Assembly: GCF_000614125.1 (NCBI RefSeq)
Contig: NZ_BAKJ01000012.1
Span: 1 to 64,000 of the forward strand
Source of the DNA: Bacteroides rodentium JCM 16496
Lineage (GTDB): Bacteria; Bacteroidota; Bacteroidia; Bacteroidales; Bacteroidaceae
Length of the DNA stretch: 64,000 nt
Direction of reading: 5' to 3'
Shown piece after piece: positions 9,786 through 21,413 of this stretch. Positions within the stretch are counted from its first letter, which is position 1. Each line of letters opens with the position of its first letter. Position numbers and translations under genes: made by a program. The notes below the pieces were generated by a model that was not told the DNA's origin, did no database searches, and worked only from the letters and a program-made list of their open reading frames with translations.

Positions 9786-12700
9786 ATGAAAGACAATTAT
9801 GCTTTTCGGAGTTCGACGTTCATGCGGGCTTTATTAGTTTTGTTGTTCATGGCAGTTTCTATCCAGTGGGGCTTTGCCCAGTTAAACCTGAATGTGTCTC
9901 GCGGCACATTGGGGACAGTCATTGAACAAATCAAGTCTCAATCCAAGTCTCAATTTTTTTGTGACGACAAACTGGCTGCGTTGCCGGTAGAAAACGTCAA
10001 AGTGAACAATGCATCCATTGGAGATGCTTTGAATGTTATTCTCAAGGGGAAAGACATTTCGTATAAAGTGGAGGATAACATCGTTTATCTTTCTGAAAAG
10101 TCTGCTGCTCCTCAAGAAGGCAACCAACAAGGGAAAGAACGGACGATTACCGGAGTTGTGTCAGACGACATGGGACCTCTGATTGGTGTGAATGTATTGG
10201 TAAAAGGTACCAGTAACGGGTGTATTACCGACCTCGACGGTAACTTTACGCTGACCACTACGGAAGCGAATCCGGTGATTGTATTCTCTTATATCGGTTA
10301 TACTACGCAGGAAATTCCCGTGAAAGGTAATGCACCGATTAATGTGATGATGTCTGGTGATACTCAACTTCTTGATGAAGTGGTGGTTACCGCTCTCGGC
10401 ATCAAACGTGCGGAAAAGGCTTTGAGCTATAATGTGACCCAAGTGGATGCTGAGTCTGCATTGGCTGTGAAGGATGCTAACTTTATTAATTCGCTGAATG
10501 GTAAAGTGGCGGGTTTGAACATCAATGCCTCTTCTTCCGGTGTGGGTGGTGCCAGCAAAGTAGTGATGCGTGGTTCCAGAGGTATTGAGCAGTCCTCTAA
10601 CGCTCTTTATGTTATTGATGGTATTCCGATGTATAATCTTAGTTCAGCAGGTGGTGAAAGCGAATTTGATTCACAAGGTACTACTGAGGCCATCGCTGAC
10701 CTTAATCCCGAAGATATTGAATCTATGTCGGTATTGTCGGGTGCAGCTGCTGCGGCTTTGTATGGTAGTAATGCTTCTAATGGTGCCATTGTCATTACGA
10801 CTAAAAAGGGTAAGGAAGGACGTGTCTCTTTGTCTGTTTCCAGTAATACGGAAATGCTGAATCCTTTTGTGATGCCTAAGTTCCAGGATTGGTATGGTAC
10901 ATCGGGTACGGATGCAAGTTGGGGCAAACGTCTGAATACATCTAATCGTTATGGCTATAGTCCGAAAGATGATTATTTCCAGACCGGTATCATAGGTACG
11001 GAAACCATTTCCCTTTCTACGGGTACGGATAAGAATCAGACGTATTTGTCTGCCGCTGCCGTAAACTCCCGTGGAATTGTACCCAATAATAAATATGAGC
11101 GCTACAACTTTACATTCCGCAATACGACACAGTTCTTGAATGATAAGATGAAACTGGATGTAAGTGCGCAGTACATCATGCAGAAAGACCGTAATATGAC
11201 CAATCAAGGTATCTATGCCAATCCGGTGGCTTCTGCTTACTTGTTCCCACGTGGTAATGATTGGGACGAATACAAGATGTTCGAACGTTATGACCCGGTT
11301 CGCAAGCTGTATACGCAGTATTGGCCGCAAGGTGGTGGCTCATATCGTTTGCAGAACCCTTATTGGATTAATTACCGTAACCTGCGTGAGAATGACAAAG
11401 ACCGTTATATGTTGAGCGCTTCTTTATCCTATGACATTTTGGACTGGTTGAATATTGCCGGACGTGTACGTGTGGATAATTCAATGAATCGCTTCACACA
11501 GAAGTACTATGCTTCTACCGAGCCCACCATTGCCGAAGGTTCTGAAAACGGATATTATGGAGTGACCAACCTCAATGATAAGCAGGCGTATGCTGACTTC
11601 TTGATTAATATAAACAAACACTTCGGTGACGATTGGGCACTGACTGCCAACATCGGTGCTTCTTATTCGGATACCCGTTCGGAAGCAATGGGCGTGAAGG
11701 GTCCCATTCCTTCTAACGGACTTGCAAACTTTTTCTCTATAACTCAGTTGGATCGTCAGACCACTAAGCGTGAAGAATCCGGTTATCGTGAACAGACACA
11801 ATCTGTGTTTGCTTCTGCTGAAATCGGTTATAAGAGTGCATACTATCTCACCGTGACGGGACGTAATGACTGGCCTTCTCAGTTGGCCGGACCGAAGTCG
11901 GCGCAGAAAGGTTTCTTCTATCCGTCAGTGGGTGCTTCTGTATTACTTTCCGAGATATTTAAGTTGCCCGAAAGTATTTCTTACTTGAAGTTGCGTGCTT
12001 CATGGGCTTCTGTCGGTTTGCCATTCAAGCGTTTTCTGGCATATCCTACTTTTGAATGGGATAATTCAACCGGTATGTATAAGACCAAATCGGCTTATCC
12101 TTTGTATGATTTGAAACCGGAACGTACGGATTCTTGGGAAGTCGGTTTGACGGCTCGCTTCTTGAAGGATTTCAATTTAGACATTTCTTTCTACAATACT
12201 AAGACTTATAATCAGACTATGGATACTCAAGAATTACCAACCGGTGGTTATAGCACGTTCTATGCACAAACGGGTAATGTACGTAACCGTGGTGTGGAAC
12301 TTTCTTTGGGTTATAAGCACACTTGGAATAAGTTTACTTGGAATTCCAACTATACGTTGAGTGCCAATAAGAATAAAATCCTTAGTTTGATTGACGGATA
12401 TGTCCATCCGATTACCGGTGAAGTAATATCTAAGTCGCAGCTGGATATGAAAGGTTTGTCCAATGCTCACTTCATTTTGAAGGAGGGTGGTTCTTTAGGT
12501 GACCTTTACTCTATGTCCGACTTGAAGCGTGACGCCAACAACAATATTTATGTAGATGCTGATGGTGCGGTAAAAACCGAAAGCCTGAAGAACGGCGTCA
12601 AATTGGGCAGTGTGTTCCCGAAAGCAAATATGGCATGGCGCAATGACTTCCAATATAAGAATTTCGGTTTCGGTTTCTTGCTGACAGCCCGTCTTGGCGG

Positions 12701-13114
12701 TATTGTTTATTCTGCCACGCAAGCTACCCTCGATGCCAATGGCGTTTCAGAAGCATCAGCTTGGCACGTGATAATGGTGGTGTGATTATAAACGGCGGTG
12801 ATGTGATAGATGCCGAAAAATGGTATACTACGGTAGGTGCCGATAGCGGTATTCCCTTGTATTATACTTATAGTGCGACCAACTTGCGTTTGCAGGAAGC
12901 TTCTGTCAGCTACACAATCCCACGGGCTAAATTGGGCAATGTAATGGATATTACCCTTTCATTGATAGGACGTAACTTGTGGATGATTTACAGCAAGGCT
13001 CCTTTTGACCCTGAGGCCACTGCTTCTGCAACCGATAACTACTATCAGGGTATAGACTACTTTATGATGCCGAGCATGCGCAGTGTGGGTTTCAATGTTA
13101 AACTTAAATTCTAA
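9786..13114 (+). CDS. SusC-like TonB-dependent transporter with STN signalling domain
   Basis: Outer-membrane transporter. In order: signal peptide (ends near WGFAQ), a short STN domain (residues ~30-105, LNVSRGTLGTVIEQIKSQS), a carboxypeptidase-regulatory-like domain (~120-200), a TonB box (LLDEVVVTALG), plug (YVIDGIPMYN, AAALYGSNASNGAIVITT) and a 22-strand barrel. One frame break at about 12761 is repaired by one T, after which the sequence reads ALARDNGGVIINGG and runs to a normal C-terminus (SVGFNVKLKF). ATG at 9786 is preferred over the GTG two codons earlier. The STN domain links it to the ECF/FecR pair upstream. SusD follows after 12 bases. Matches BT3983; expected to import N-glycan oligosaccharides. 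Confidence 0.92.
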
Positions 13115-13126
13115 AAAGCAAGAATT

Positions 13127-14746
13127 ATGAAGATATATAATACAATAGCAAGATATATGGCTATGGGAGCTATTCTGCTGGGCAGTGTGGCTTGTACGGA
13201 CAATTATATGGATTACAACAAAAATCCTCATGAACCGGATTTGGAGGAGATGTTGCCGGATGATTATTTGTTCAGTGCGCTTCTCCTGAATATGCAGGAC
13301 GTGATGATGCCGGAACAGGAGAATTTTGCCCAATATGTGGACTGCTTGATGCCGGGAAGTTTTTCCGGTTATGTGGCAGACTCCAACCTGGGTACCGGTT
13401 GGTCGGGACGTTTTGCTACCTTCAATCCGTCTGAGGCATGGACACGTATACCTTTTGCTGATTTTTATGATAAATTTTATCCTAACTATTTCCAACTGAA
13501 AGACCAGTGCACTGATGAGGTGTATTTGGCTTTGTCTGAATTGTATCGTATCTGTGCCATGTTGCGTGTGACAGATAGCTATGGACCGATTCCTTATTCG
13601 CAGGTGGGTGTGAACAATGCCTTGAAGTCCGGTTATGATTCTCAAGAGCAAGTTTATACCAAGATGTTCGAGGATTTGGATAAAGTTATAGACGTGCTTA
13701 CCACTTATGCCAATCAGCAGTTCAATGCCGGTGGAGACCGTATTTATGAAGGCAATACAAAGGCATGGGTGAAGTTTGCCAATTCAATGAAACTTCGTAT
13801 GGCAATGCGTATTGTGTATGCAAACGAGAACCTTGCCAAGCAGAAAGCGGAAGAAGCGGTAAATGCGGAAATAGGAGTGATGACAGCAAGTGCCGATGGT
13901 GCTTATCATAAGGTGGTGGACCACAATCCGTGGGAACGTTTCATGCCGAATTGGAGTGATGCACGTATTTCTGCTGATTTGGTATGTTATATGAATGGAT
14001 TCAATGACCCGCGTCAGGAAGCCTACTATGGCAAATCGACTTTTGCCGCAGAATCGCAAGGTGCTTTTAAAGGTACGGACGATTATGTCGGTTTACGTCG
14101 CGGAATCGGGCAGGGAATGTTTAATGCCTGGTCTCATGGCTATTCTTGCATGAAAGTGACGGTAAGTGATAAAATGTTGATTTTCCCCGCTTCGGAGGTG
14201 GCATTCTTACGTGCGGAAGGTGCTTTGCGTGGTTGGAACATGGGCGGTACGGCTCAAGCTCTTTACGAAAATGCTGTGGCTCTTTCTTTTGAAGAACGGG
14301 GAGTGTCAGGTGTAAGTGAGTATTTGGCTAACTCTACAAAAACTCCTTCTGCTTATAAAGACCCGTTGAAAGGTGAAGACGGACAGAAATACGATTATTC
14401 AGGCTCTACAAGTTCCACGGTTACAGTGGCTTGGAATGAGGCTGATGATTTTGAAAAGAAACTGGAGAAAATCATTACTCAAAAGTGGATAGCCATTTTC
14501 CCGAATTGCATGGAGGCATGGTCGGAATATCGTCGTACCGGTTATCCGAAGTTAATGCCGGTGGCACATAACTTGAGTGACGGTGTGGTGAATAGTGCTG
14601 AAGGTGCACGTCGCTTGACTTATCCTGCCGATGAGTATCGTGACAATATGGAGAATCTGAGTGTAGCTCTTTCTGCTTTAGCTAAAGAATCCAGTAATAA
14701 GAAAGGTGATACAATGGCAACCCGCGTTTGGTGGGATTGTAAATAA
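13127..14746 (+). CDS. SusD/RagB-like surface glycan-binding lipoprotein
   Basis: 539 residues, intact. It has a lipoprotein signal (SVACTD lipobox) and a SusD-like fold: helical TPR-like N-terminal half (DKFYPNYFQLKDQCTDEVY, YGPIPYSQVG) and a C-terminal part with AWSEYRRTGYPKL. It caps the SusC barrel on the outside of the cell and binds the glycan. It lies directly after SusC in the usual order and corresponds to BT3984. Confidence 0.93.
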   Translation: MKIYNTIARYMAMGAILLGSVACTDNYMDYNKNPHEPDLEEMLPDDYLFSALLLNMQDVMMPEQENFAQYVDCLMPGSFSGYVADSNLGTGWSGRFATFNPSEAWTRIPFADFYDKFYPNYFQLKDQCTDEVYLALSELYRICAMLRVTDSYGPIPYSQVGVNNALKSGYDSQEQVYTKMFEDLDKVIDVLTTYANQQFNAGGDRIYEGNTKAWVKFANSMKLRMAMRIVYANENLAKQKAEEAVNAEIGVMTASADGAYHKVVDHNPWERFMPNWSDARISADLVCYMNGFNDPRQEAYYGKSTFAAESQGAFKGTDDYVGLRRGIGQGMFNAWSHGYSCMKVTVSDKMLIFPASEVAFLRAEGALRGWNMGGTAQALYENAVALSFEERGVSGVSEYLANSTKTPSAYKDPLKGEDGQKYDYSGSTSSTVTVAWNEADDFEKKLEKIITQKWIAIFPNCMEAWSEYRRTGYPKLMPVAHNLSDGVVNSAEGARRLTYPADEYRDNMENLSVALSALAKESSNKKGDTMATRVWWDCK

Positions 14747-14774
14747 TCTGTTAACTAAATCAACCAATTAATTA

Positions 14775-15790
14775 TTGAGTAATATGAAAAGATATAATAA
14801 GATATTTGGAGCGTTGCTTCCTGCATTGGCTATGACCTTATTGGCATCATGTACCGATGTAGAGAGCATTGAACTCAACAGACCCGGATTGGACGAAGAG
14901 AGTCCGGAACTCTATGCCAAGTATTTGCAGAATTTGAATGAATACAAAAGTTCCGAAAGCCACAAAGTGACGTATGCATGGTTTGATAACAGTGTGAAGA
15001 CTCCCTATAGCCGTGGACAGCATATTTCGGATGTACCTGATAGTTTGGATGTGGTTTCTGTGATGCATCCTGCTGATTTGGCCGAATTTGAAATAAAAGA
15101 TATGGCTGCTGTACGTGCCAAAGGGACAAAAGTGTTTATACCATCAGTTTTGACAATATCCGGAAAGAATATGCCGATAAGGTAGTGGAGGGTGTTGAAA
15201 CAGGAACGTTTGCTGCTTATTTGCAGGCCGAATTGGACAGATTGTTGGGATATGAAGCTTCGTTCGATGGTATTATTGTTGAATACAAGGGGAAGAATCC
15301 TATTTATATGTCGGATGAGGCTAAGGCTGAGGCTAAAGCTGAACAAGATTTGTTTTTCGCTGCAATTATGAAATGGAAGGGTAGTCATGCTGATAAGATG
15401 CTGACTTTCCAAGGTTATCCGGAAAATCTGATGGGGCAGACTGTTTTGTCAGAGTGCCGTCACATCATTTTGGTGACCGACAAGTTGGAGGATGTCCAAC
15501 AGTTGTCGTTGGTAGTTCGTAAGGCTATGATTTCGAAAGAAGTTCCTACCGATCGTTTTGTGGTGGCTGTTTCTACGGTTTCGATGGATGCTACGGATGG
15601 TAAAACTGGATATTTCGGTGAAAAACGTGCCATGAAGGAAGCCGCTTATTGGGTAACAGAGTCTTCTTCTGATTATACCCGTGCCGGTATTGCCATCTAT
15701 AATATTCAATATGACTATTATAATGCGGATGCAATTTATCCGTGCGTGAAAGAAGCTATAAATATTATGAATCCTGCTCCTATTAAATAA
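14775..15790 (+). CDS. GH18-like surface glycan-binding lipoprotein, catalytic motif lost
   Basis: Lipoprotein (LLASCTD lipobox). The remaining fold resembles the GH18 chitinase-like proteins of Bacteroides (KVTYAWFDN, PDSLDVVSVM, then a barrel). The position expected to carry DGxDxDxE reads FDGIIVEYKG, so both catalytic acids are missing and it should bind rather than cut. One frame break at about 15136 (one T short) is repaired to read KVFYTISFDNIRKEYADK, giving about 338 residues. It sits between SusD and the DUF1735 protein, matching BT3985, one of the cell-surface proteins of the N-glycan PUL. Function is inferred from family and context. Confidence 0.78.
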
Positions 15791-15800
15791 AAAGAACATT

Positions 15801-16949
15801 ATGAAATTGAAAAACTTATATTTAGTATCAATGGCATTGTTGACTGGTGTGTTAGCTTCTTGCAGTGATGATATTGAGAACTTCGACAATCAGTTATATA
15901 TTAATGCTTCTATAAAAACCAGTACTGTATTACTGAAAAGTACGGTTCCTACTACTGAAGGGCAGTTTCAGCTGTCTATGGCCAAGCCGGTTGAGTATGA
16001 TATAACGGCTACTCTAAAGATAGATGCTTCATTGGTTTCTACTTATAATGAAGCCTATTACGACAATGCGGAAATGCTTCCCGAAGGACATTATACATTG
16101 GAAAACGAACAGGTGGCTATTCCTGCCGGTACAATTCTTTCGGATATGGTGTCTGTGAAGTTCAGCAAACTGGACGAGTTGGATAGAGAAAAGGTGTATG
16201 TATTGCCGGTTACTGTTGCGCAAGCCAATATCAGTGTGTTGCAAAGTGCTTCTACAATGTATTACATACTGAAAGGTGCCGCTCTCATCAACACGGTGCC
16301 CAATATGACTAAGAACTCCGTGTTTGTCACTTGGGATAATCCCGATGTGGTGAATCACATGAAACAGTTTACTGCCGAATGCTTGGTTCGCTTCGACAAG
16401 TTTGGCAAGCTGATTAGTTCCATTATGGGCATTGAAGGTCACTTCCTGCTTCGTGTGGGAGATGCCGGTATCGGTGACAATCAATTGCAGATTGCTGCAA
16501 GTCCCAACTTGACTTCTTCGGATCTGGTAATTCCTGCCGGTGAATGGCTGCACATCGCCATGACGTTCAACGAGGGTGATGTGACCGTCTACTATAACGG
16601 TAAGCAGGTGTATGCCGGACATACCAATATGAGCGAAGTGAATTGGGGACAGACTCAAACGAATGAAGGTAATGGATTCTGGATTGGTCACTCTTATAAT
16701 TACGACCGTTGGCTGGAAGGTAACATCAGCGAGGTACGTATCTGGAATAAGGTATTGACTAAGGACGAAATCAATGCCAAGGATCATTTCTATGAGGTGG
16801 CTCCCGGTAGTGAAGGTCTTGTGTCTTATTGGAAATTCGATGAAGGTGCGGGTACTTCTATCCGTGATTATAGCGGAAACGAGAATCATGCCACTGCTGT
16901 AAATGCTTTAACCTGGAATGCCGTGGAGCTTCCCGCTAAAGCGAAATGA
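15801..16949 (+). CDS. DUF1735 plus LamG-like surface glycan-binding lipoprotein
   Basis: 382 residues, intact. Lipobox VLASCSDD, then a DUF1735-type beta domain (about residues 30-150, with TYNEAYYDN and LPEGHYTL). The C-terminal concanavalin-like LamG domain covers about 165-370 (FTAECLVRFDKF, GEWLHIAMTFNEGDVTVYYN, EVRIWNKVLTKDEI, GLVSYWKFDEGAGTSI). No hydrolase motif is visible. It corresponds to BT3986 and probably helps hold high-mannose N-glycans at the surface for the neighbouring endo-glycosidase. The gap to the next gene is 36 bases. Confidence 0.85.
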   Translation: MKLKNLYLVSMALLTGVLASCSDDIENFDNQLYINASIKTSTVLLKSTVPTTEGQFQLSMAKPVEYDITATLKIDASLVSTYNEAYYDNAEMLPEGHYTLENEQVAIPAGTILSDMVSVKFSKLDELDREKVYVLPVTVAQANISVLQSASTMYYILKGAALINTVPNMTKNSVFVTWDNPDVVNHMKQFTAECLVRFDKFGKLISSIMGIEGHFLLRVGDAGIGDNQLQIAASPNLTSSDLVIPAGEWLHIAMTFNEGDVTVYYNGKQVYAGHTNMSEVNWGQTQTNEGNGFWIGHSYNYDRWLEGNISEVRIWNKVLTKDEINAKDHFYEVAPGSEGLVSYWKFDEGAGTSIRDYSGNENHATAVNALTWNAVELPAKAK

Positions 16950-16985
16950 TGTATTATACCTTAATATACTAAACTGATATTTATC

Positions 16986-18959
16986 ATGAAATATAAGAAT
17001 TATATAAAAATGAGTTTGCTGGCCATGGCCTTTGGGACTGTTACATCGGTTTTTACGGCCTGTGAAGACGATATAGTCATCTCTAATAAAGACAAAGGTA
17101 AACTGGAAACGGTGGATGGCGTATACGGCATGGTGAAGTCGCTGGCCGGAGCGCGTGAACTTACGGCGATTTCTGTCTTTGGTGACAAGACAGCCAGCGG
17201 ACATGTCTATTTTGAATTGACTAAAGCTGCCGACAAAGACGTTACGGTGACTTTTACTGTCAGCCAAGATGCTTTAGACGCTTATAATGATGCTCATGGT
17301 ACATCTTACACGATGTACCCCAATGTGAGTCTGGTAAATGGTGGAACAGCTACAGTGAAATCCGGAGAGAGAAAGTCTGCTCCGGTGGAGTTAACGATTC
17401 AAGCAGGAGGTTCAATAGGTTCTACATACGCTGTAGCTGTTTCTGCAACCGCCAATGATGGAGTGGAAATGTCTGCTGCCAATCAGTCGTATGTTTACTT
17501 GGTGAAACCTCAGCCGGCCATTCCCGATTCGAAGAAAGGGGACATTCTTACTCACTGCTTTGTGGAGGTGAACGATGAGAACATCTTGAATTTGGGCGAA
17601 TACACCATGAAGAAGAGCGGGAAGCCTTTCTTTGATGTGGTGAGTATTTTTGCCGCCAATATCAATCAAGACACCGAGACCGGTCGTGTACACGTGTTCT
17701 GTAACGATAAGGTATCTTTCCTTTTAGAAAATGCGGATAAGTTCATCCGTCCTTTACAGGCTAAGGGCATTAAGGTGACCATGACTATTCTTGGTAACCA
17801 TGACGAGGCCGGTATGGGCAACCTTTCGGAAGCTGCTGCCAAAGACTTTGCCAAGGAACTGAAGGCTTACTTGGATATCTATGGCCTGGATGGCATCGAC
17901 TTTGATGATGAGTACACCAGCTACAACAACTCCAATCCCAGCCCCGGCTTCGAAAAACGTTCACGTGCCAACTTCGCGCGCTTGGTTTACGAATGCCGCC
18001 AAGTATTTGGCAACAAGTTGATCGGTGTGTATGAATATGGTTCGATTGACTCTCCCGACGGTGAGGTAGAGGGTATGAAGGTAGGTGACATCGTGGACTA
18101 TATGACCTACGGTTATTATCAGAATCAGAATCCCTCCGGAGCCTTTGGCCGTGAAGAATCCCACTTTGAGAACCTGCCTAAATCCAAGTATGCCCCGCTG
18201 CCTTGGAAGATTAATGATGAGCTGAACGGAGGTTGGAGTGGATTTGACAAGAGCAGATTCCAAAAAGTGAAAGATGAAGGCTATGGCATTCAGATGTTCT
18301 ACAACCCCAAACCGCTGAAGTATCAGTACTATGTGTTGCTTTCAGAAATAAGTGAGGTGCTCTTTGATGATGGAGTGGAATGGAGTGGCAAGTACTGGAG
18401 CCGTACCGGTGAAGCTTATCAGGGCAAAATGCTGGGTTATGAAGATTTGGTCGGCGAGTGGAAGGTAACTTCCAGTAACTCCCTCTTTACCTATGTGGAC
18501 GAAGAAGGTAATCCCCGCTGGTGGGACTGGAAGGGCAGCCAGGAGTTTGAGAAGAACGTAATCATCGAGAAAGACGCAGAAGGCACCGGTTATCTGGTTT
18601 ACAATTGGGGAACTCTCTCCGAAATTACCGGTAAGTATCCGATGCACTGCGATTACTATAACGGTGCACTGCTTATCTATCCGCAAACCATTCACGAGGG
18701 CGATGCTGAAGATCCTGCTACGTATAAAATGCATTTCGGTACTTACAGCAAGGTCTTCCAGTGGAAAGCATATCCTCAGTATGATAATTATTCCATGGAT
18801 GGTGATATTGCTCCTAACGGTGACATGCGTATCTATGGCTTGGGCAACAGATGGGCTATCAATCCTTACAAGTATGTAGGCGGTGAGATTGAAACCACCG
18901 TCTTCCCCGATGTTCCTTACTTCGTGAGTGAGAACTATACGATGAAGAAGGTACGCTGA
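16986..18959 (+). CDS. GH18 endo-beta-N-acetylglucosaminidase lipoprotein
   Basis: 657 residues, intact. A lipoprotein signal (VFTACED) precedes a DUF1735 beta domain (~45-175), a GH18 barrel (~185-450) and a C-terminal beta domain. The GH18 motif is complete: D302-G-I-D305-F-D307-D308-E309, in which E309 should be the acid and D307 the assisting residue. It cuts between the two core GlcNAc residues of N-glycans, releasing the glycan from protein at the cell surface. B. thetaiotaomicron BT3987, at the same position, is the characterised relative that acts on high-mannose N-glycans. Confidence 0.92.
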   Translation: MKYKNYIKMSLLAMAFGTVTSVFTACEDDIVISNKDKGKLETVDGVYGMVKSLAGARELTAISVFGDKTASGHVYFELTKAADKDVTVTFTVSQDALDAYNDAHGTSYTMYPNVSLVNGGTATVKSGERKSAPVELTIQAGGSIGSTYAVAVSATANDGVEMSAANQSYVYLVKPQPAIPDSKKGDILTHCFVEVNDENILNLGEYTMKKSGKPFFDVVSIFAANINQDTETGRVHVFCNDKVSFLLENADKFIRPLQAKGIKVTMTILGNHDEAGMGNLSEAAAKDFAKELKAYLDIYGLDGIDFDDEYTSYNNSNPSPGFEKRSRANFARLVYECRQVFGNKLIGVYEYGSIDSPDGEVEGMKVGDIVDYMTYGYYQNQNPSGAFGREESHFENLPKSKYAPLPWKINDELNGGWSGFDKSRFQKVKDEGYGIQMFYNPKPLKYQYYVLLSEISEVLFDDGVEWSGKYWSRTGEAYQGKMLGYEDLVGEWKVTSSNSLFTYVDEEGNPRWWDWKGSQEFEKNVIIEKDAEGTGYLVYNWGTLSEITGKYPMHCDYYNGALLIYPQTIHEGDAEDPATYKMHFGTYSKVFQWKAYPQYDNYSMDGDIAPNGDMRIYGLGNRWAINPYKYVGGEIETTVFPDVPYFVSENYTMKKVR

Positions 18960-18965
18960 TGCCAT

Positions 18966-19062
18966 GTTTTCCGTAAACTGAGGTTTCGGAAAACGGACAC
19001 TTGAATTCTTTCATAGATAAAACAAAGGAGGGCTTTGCTCAAAGTAATAGGGCGGCCCTCCT
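18966..19062 (+). terminator. Two hairpins after the GH18 gene
   Basis: GTTTTCCG at 18966-18973 pairs with CGGAAAAC at 18987-18994. AGGAGGGC at 19026-19033 pairs with GCCCTCCT at 19055-19062. They lie between the GH18 stop and the third GH92 gene and may end or attenuate transcription; neither has a clean T-run. Confidence 0.45.
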
Positions 19063-19125
19063 CAAGCATTCTCATATAACAAGATTCTATCGTGAAGCTA
19101 TACATCTCCTTATACAATAAGCAAT

Positions 19126-21392
19126 ATGAAGAAAAACATGAAATCTAGTTCCATACTGTTGGGCGGACTCTTTCTGCTGGGGGCAGTTTGCAGCTGTACC
19201 CAGACAGCACCGGACTATGCGTCTTACGTCAATCCGTTCATCGGTACGGGTGGACATGGGCATACCTATCCCGGGGCGGTAGTTCCCAACGGGATGATTC
19301 AGCCCAGCCCCGACACACGTATCTACGAGTGGGATGCCTGCTCCGGATATTATTATGCAGATACTACTATCAACGGATTCTCACATACACACGTCAGCGG
19401 TACGGGCTGTGCCGATTACGGCGATGTGCTGCTGATGCCCACCGTAGGCCGGCAGGATTACCACTCCATGGGTTCGAAGAGCCAGCAGATGGCGTATGCT
19501 TCTGCCTTCTCCCACGCAAATGAAGTGGCGGAACCGGGATACTATTCCGTTTTCCTGGACCGCTACGGTGTGAAAGCCGAACTGACCTCTACCAAGCGTG
19601 CGGCGATTCACCGTTACACCTTCCCGAAGACGGAAGATGCGGGCTTTATCCTCGACCTGGATTACAGCATCCAGCGCCAGAAGAATGAACAGATGGAGCT
19701 GGAAGTAATCAGCGACACTGAAATTCGTGGACGCAAGAAGACTGTATATTGGGCTTTCGACCAGTATATCAACTTCTACGCCAAGTTCTCCAAACCATTC
19801 ACCTATACGCTGGTCACGGACTCCATGGCATTGGACGAAGGTGGTCCGCTGCTGCCTACTGCCAAAGCTTTGCTGCAATTCCAGACGGAAGACAATGAGG
19901 AGGTATTGGTGAAGGTAGGTGTGTCTGCCGTGGATATGGACGGTGCCCGCAAGAATGTGGAAGCCGAAATCTCCGGATGGGATTTTGACGGTGTGCGCCG
20001 CGCTGCCCGCCAGCAGTGGAACACTTATCTTTCCAAGATTGACATCGATACGAAGGACAACGACCAGCGTACCATGTTCTACACGGCACTTTATCACACG
20101 GGTATGCAGCCCAACTTGTTTACCGATGCCGACGGACGTTACTTTGGTATGGACTTGAATCCCCATCAAGCAGGGTGGACGAGCCTATTTACACCATTTT
20201 CTCTTTATGGGATACTTTCCGTGCCTATCATCCGCTGATGACGATTATCGATCCTGAACTGAACGAGGCTTTCATCCGCTCGCTCATCCAGAAGTCCCGC
20301 GAGGCGGCGTCCTGCCTATGTGGGAACTGGCCGGAAACTATACGGGTACCATGATTGGTTATCATGCAGCCTCCCTCATAGCAGATTCTTATGTAAAGGG
20401 ATACCGTAACTTCGACGTGCTGGATGCCTATAAGGCTTGCCTCCGTACGGCAGAATATGATACGACGGGCATTATCACCCATCCTTTGGTTGTGCCGCAC
20501 CTGATGCCGCAGGCCAAGTACTGGAAGAACAAGATTGGCTACGTGCCTTGCGACAAGGACAATGAGTCCGTGGCAAAAGCGCTGGAATATGCTTACGATG
20601 ACTGGTGTATCTCCGTACTGGCAGGTGCCTTGGACGACGAAGCCAACCGCGACAAGTATGCGGCCTTTGCCGAGGGATATAAAGTGTACTTCGACCCGAG
20701 TACCCGCTTCATGCGTGGACTGGACAGTGAGGGCAACTGGCGTACGCCTTTCAACCCCCGCGCTTCCAATCACCGTAACGATGACTATTGCGAGGGTACG
20801 GCATGGCAGTGGACTTGGTTCGTTCCCCACGATGTGGACGGACTGGTGGAACTGATGGGAGGACGCGACGCTTCATCGGCAAGTTGGATTCTCTGTTCAC
20901 GGCCGATTCCAAGCTGGAAGGTGAATCGACCTCGGTGGATATTTCCGGTCTGATAGGCCAGTATGCCCACGGCAATGAGCCGAGCCATCACATTGCCCAT
21001 CTCTACAACTACGTAGGCCAGCCCTGGCGTACGCAGGAGATTGTGGATGAGGTGCTGCATACGCTTTACTTCAACAACCCCGACGGACTTTCGGGCAATG
21101 AAGACTGCGGACAGATGTCTGCATGGTACATTCTGAATGCGATGGGCTTCTATCAGTGTGCCCCGGCAAGCCGGTATATTCCATCGGACGTCCGCTGTTC
21201 AATGAGGCGACCGTTCATCTGAAAGACGGCAAGTCGTTCAAGGTGATAGCCCATAACAATAGCCGTGACAACAAGTATGTGCAGAGCATTGTGCTGAATG
21301 GCAAGAAGCTGGAGACTCCGTTCTTCACGCATCAGGATATAGTGGACGGCGGTACGCTGGAGCTGACTATGGGCAGTGAACCGTTGAAGTGA
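19126..21392 (+). CDS. GH92 exo-alpha-1,2-mannosidase lipoprotein (third)
   Basis: GH92 with lipobox VCSCTQ. Motifs: YVNPFIGTGGHGHTYPGAV, NGFSHTHVSGTGCADYGD, YAHGNEPSHH, GNEDCGQMSAWY. The HGNE form suggests alpha-1,2 specificity, as in BT3990. Four frame breaks at about 20174, 20303, 20872 and 21165 are each cured by one base (G, G, T, G) in a homopolymer. The repaired joins read QAGVDEPIYTIFSLWDTFRA, SREGGVLPMWE, RDAFIGKLDSL and APGKPVYSIGRPLF, all family-typical. The repaired product is about 757 residues. Four independent decay events with no other damage is implausible, so I treat the gene as intact. The MFS gene starts 21 bases after its stop codon. Confidence 0.87.
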
Positions 21393-21413
21393 TACAGATA
21401 ATATACAGAAGGG

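Noticed and set aside
15136..15136. Programmed ribosomal frameshift in the GH18-like gene
   Set aside because: No slippery heptamer with downstream pseudoknot is evident and the same class of break occurs in unrelated genes across the window.
19126..21392. GH92 pseudogene
   Set aside because: Four one-base losses all in homopolymers, no nonsense or missense decay, and the same error type in essential genes of the window point to sequencing error.
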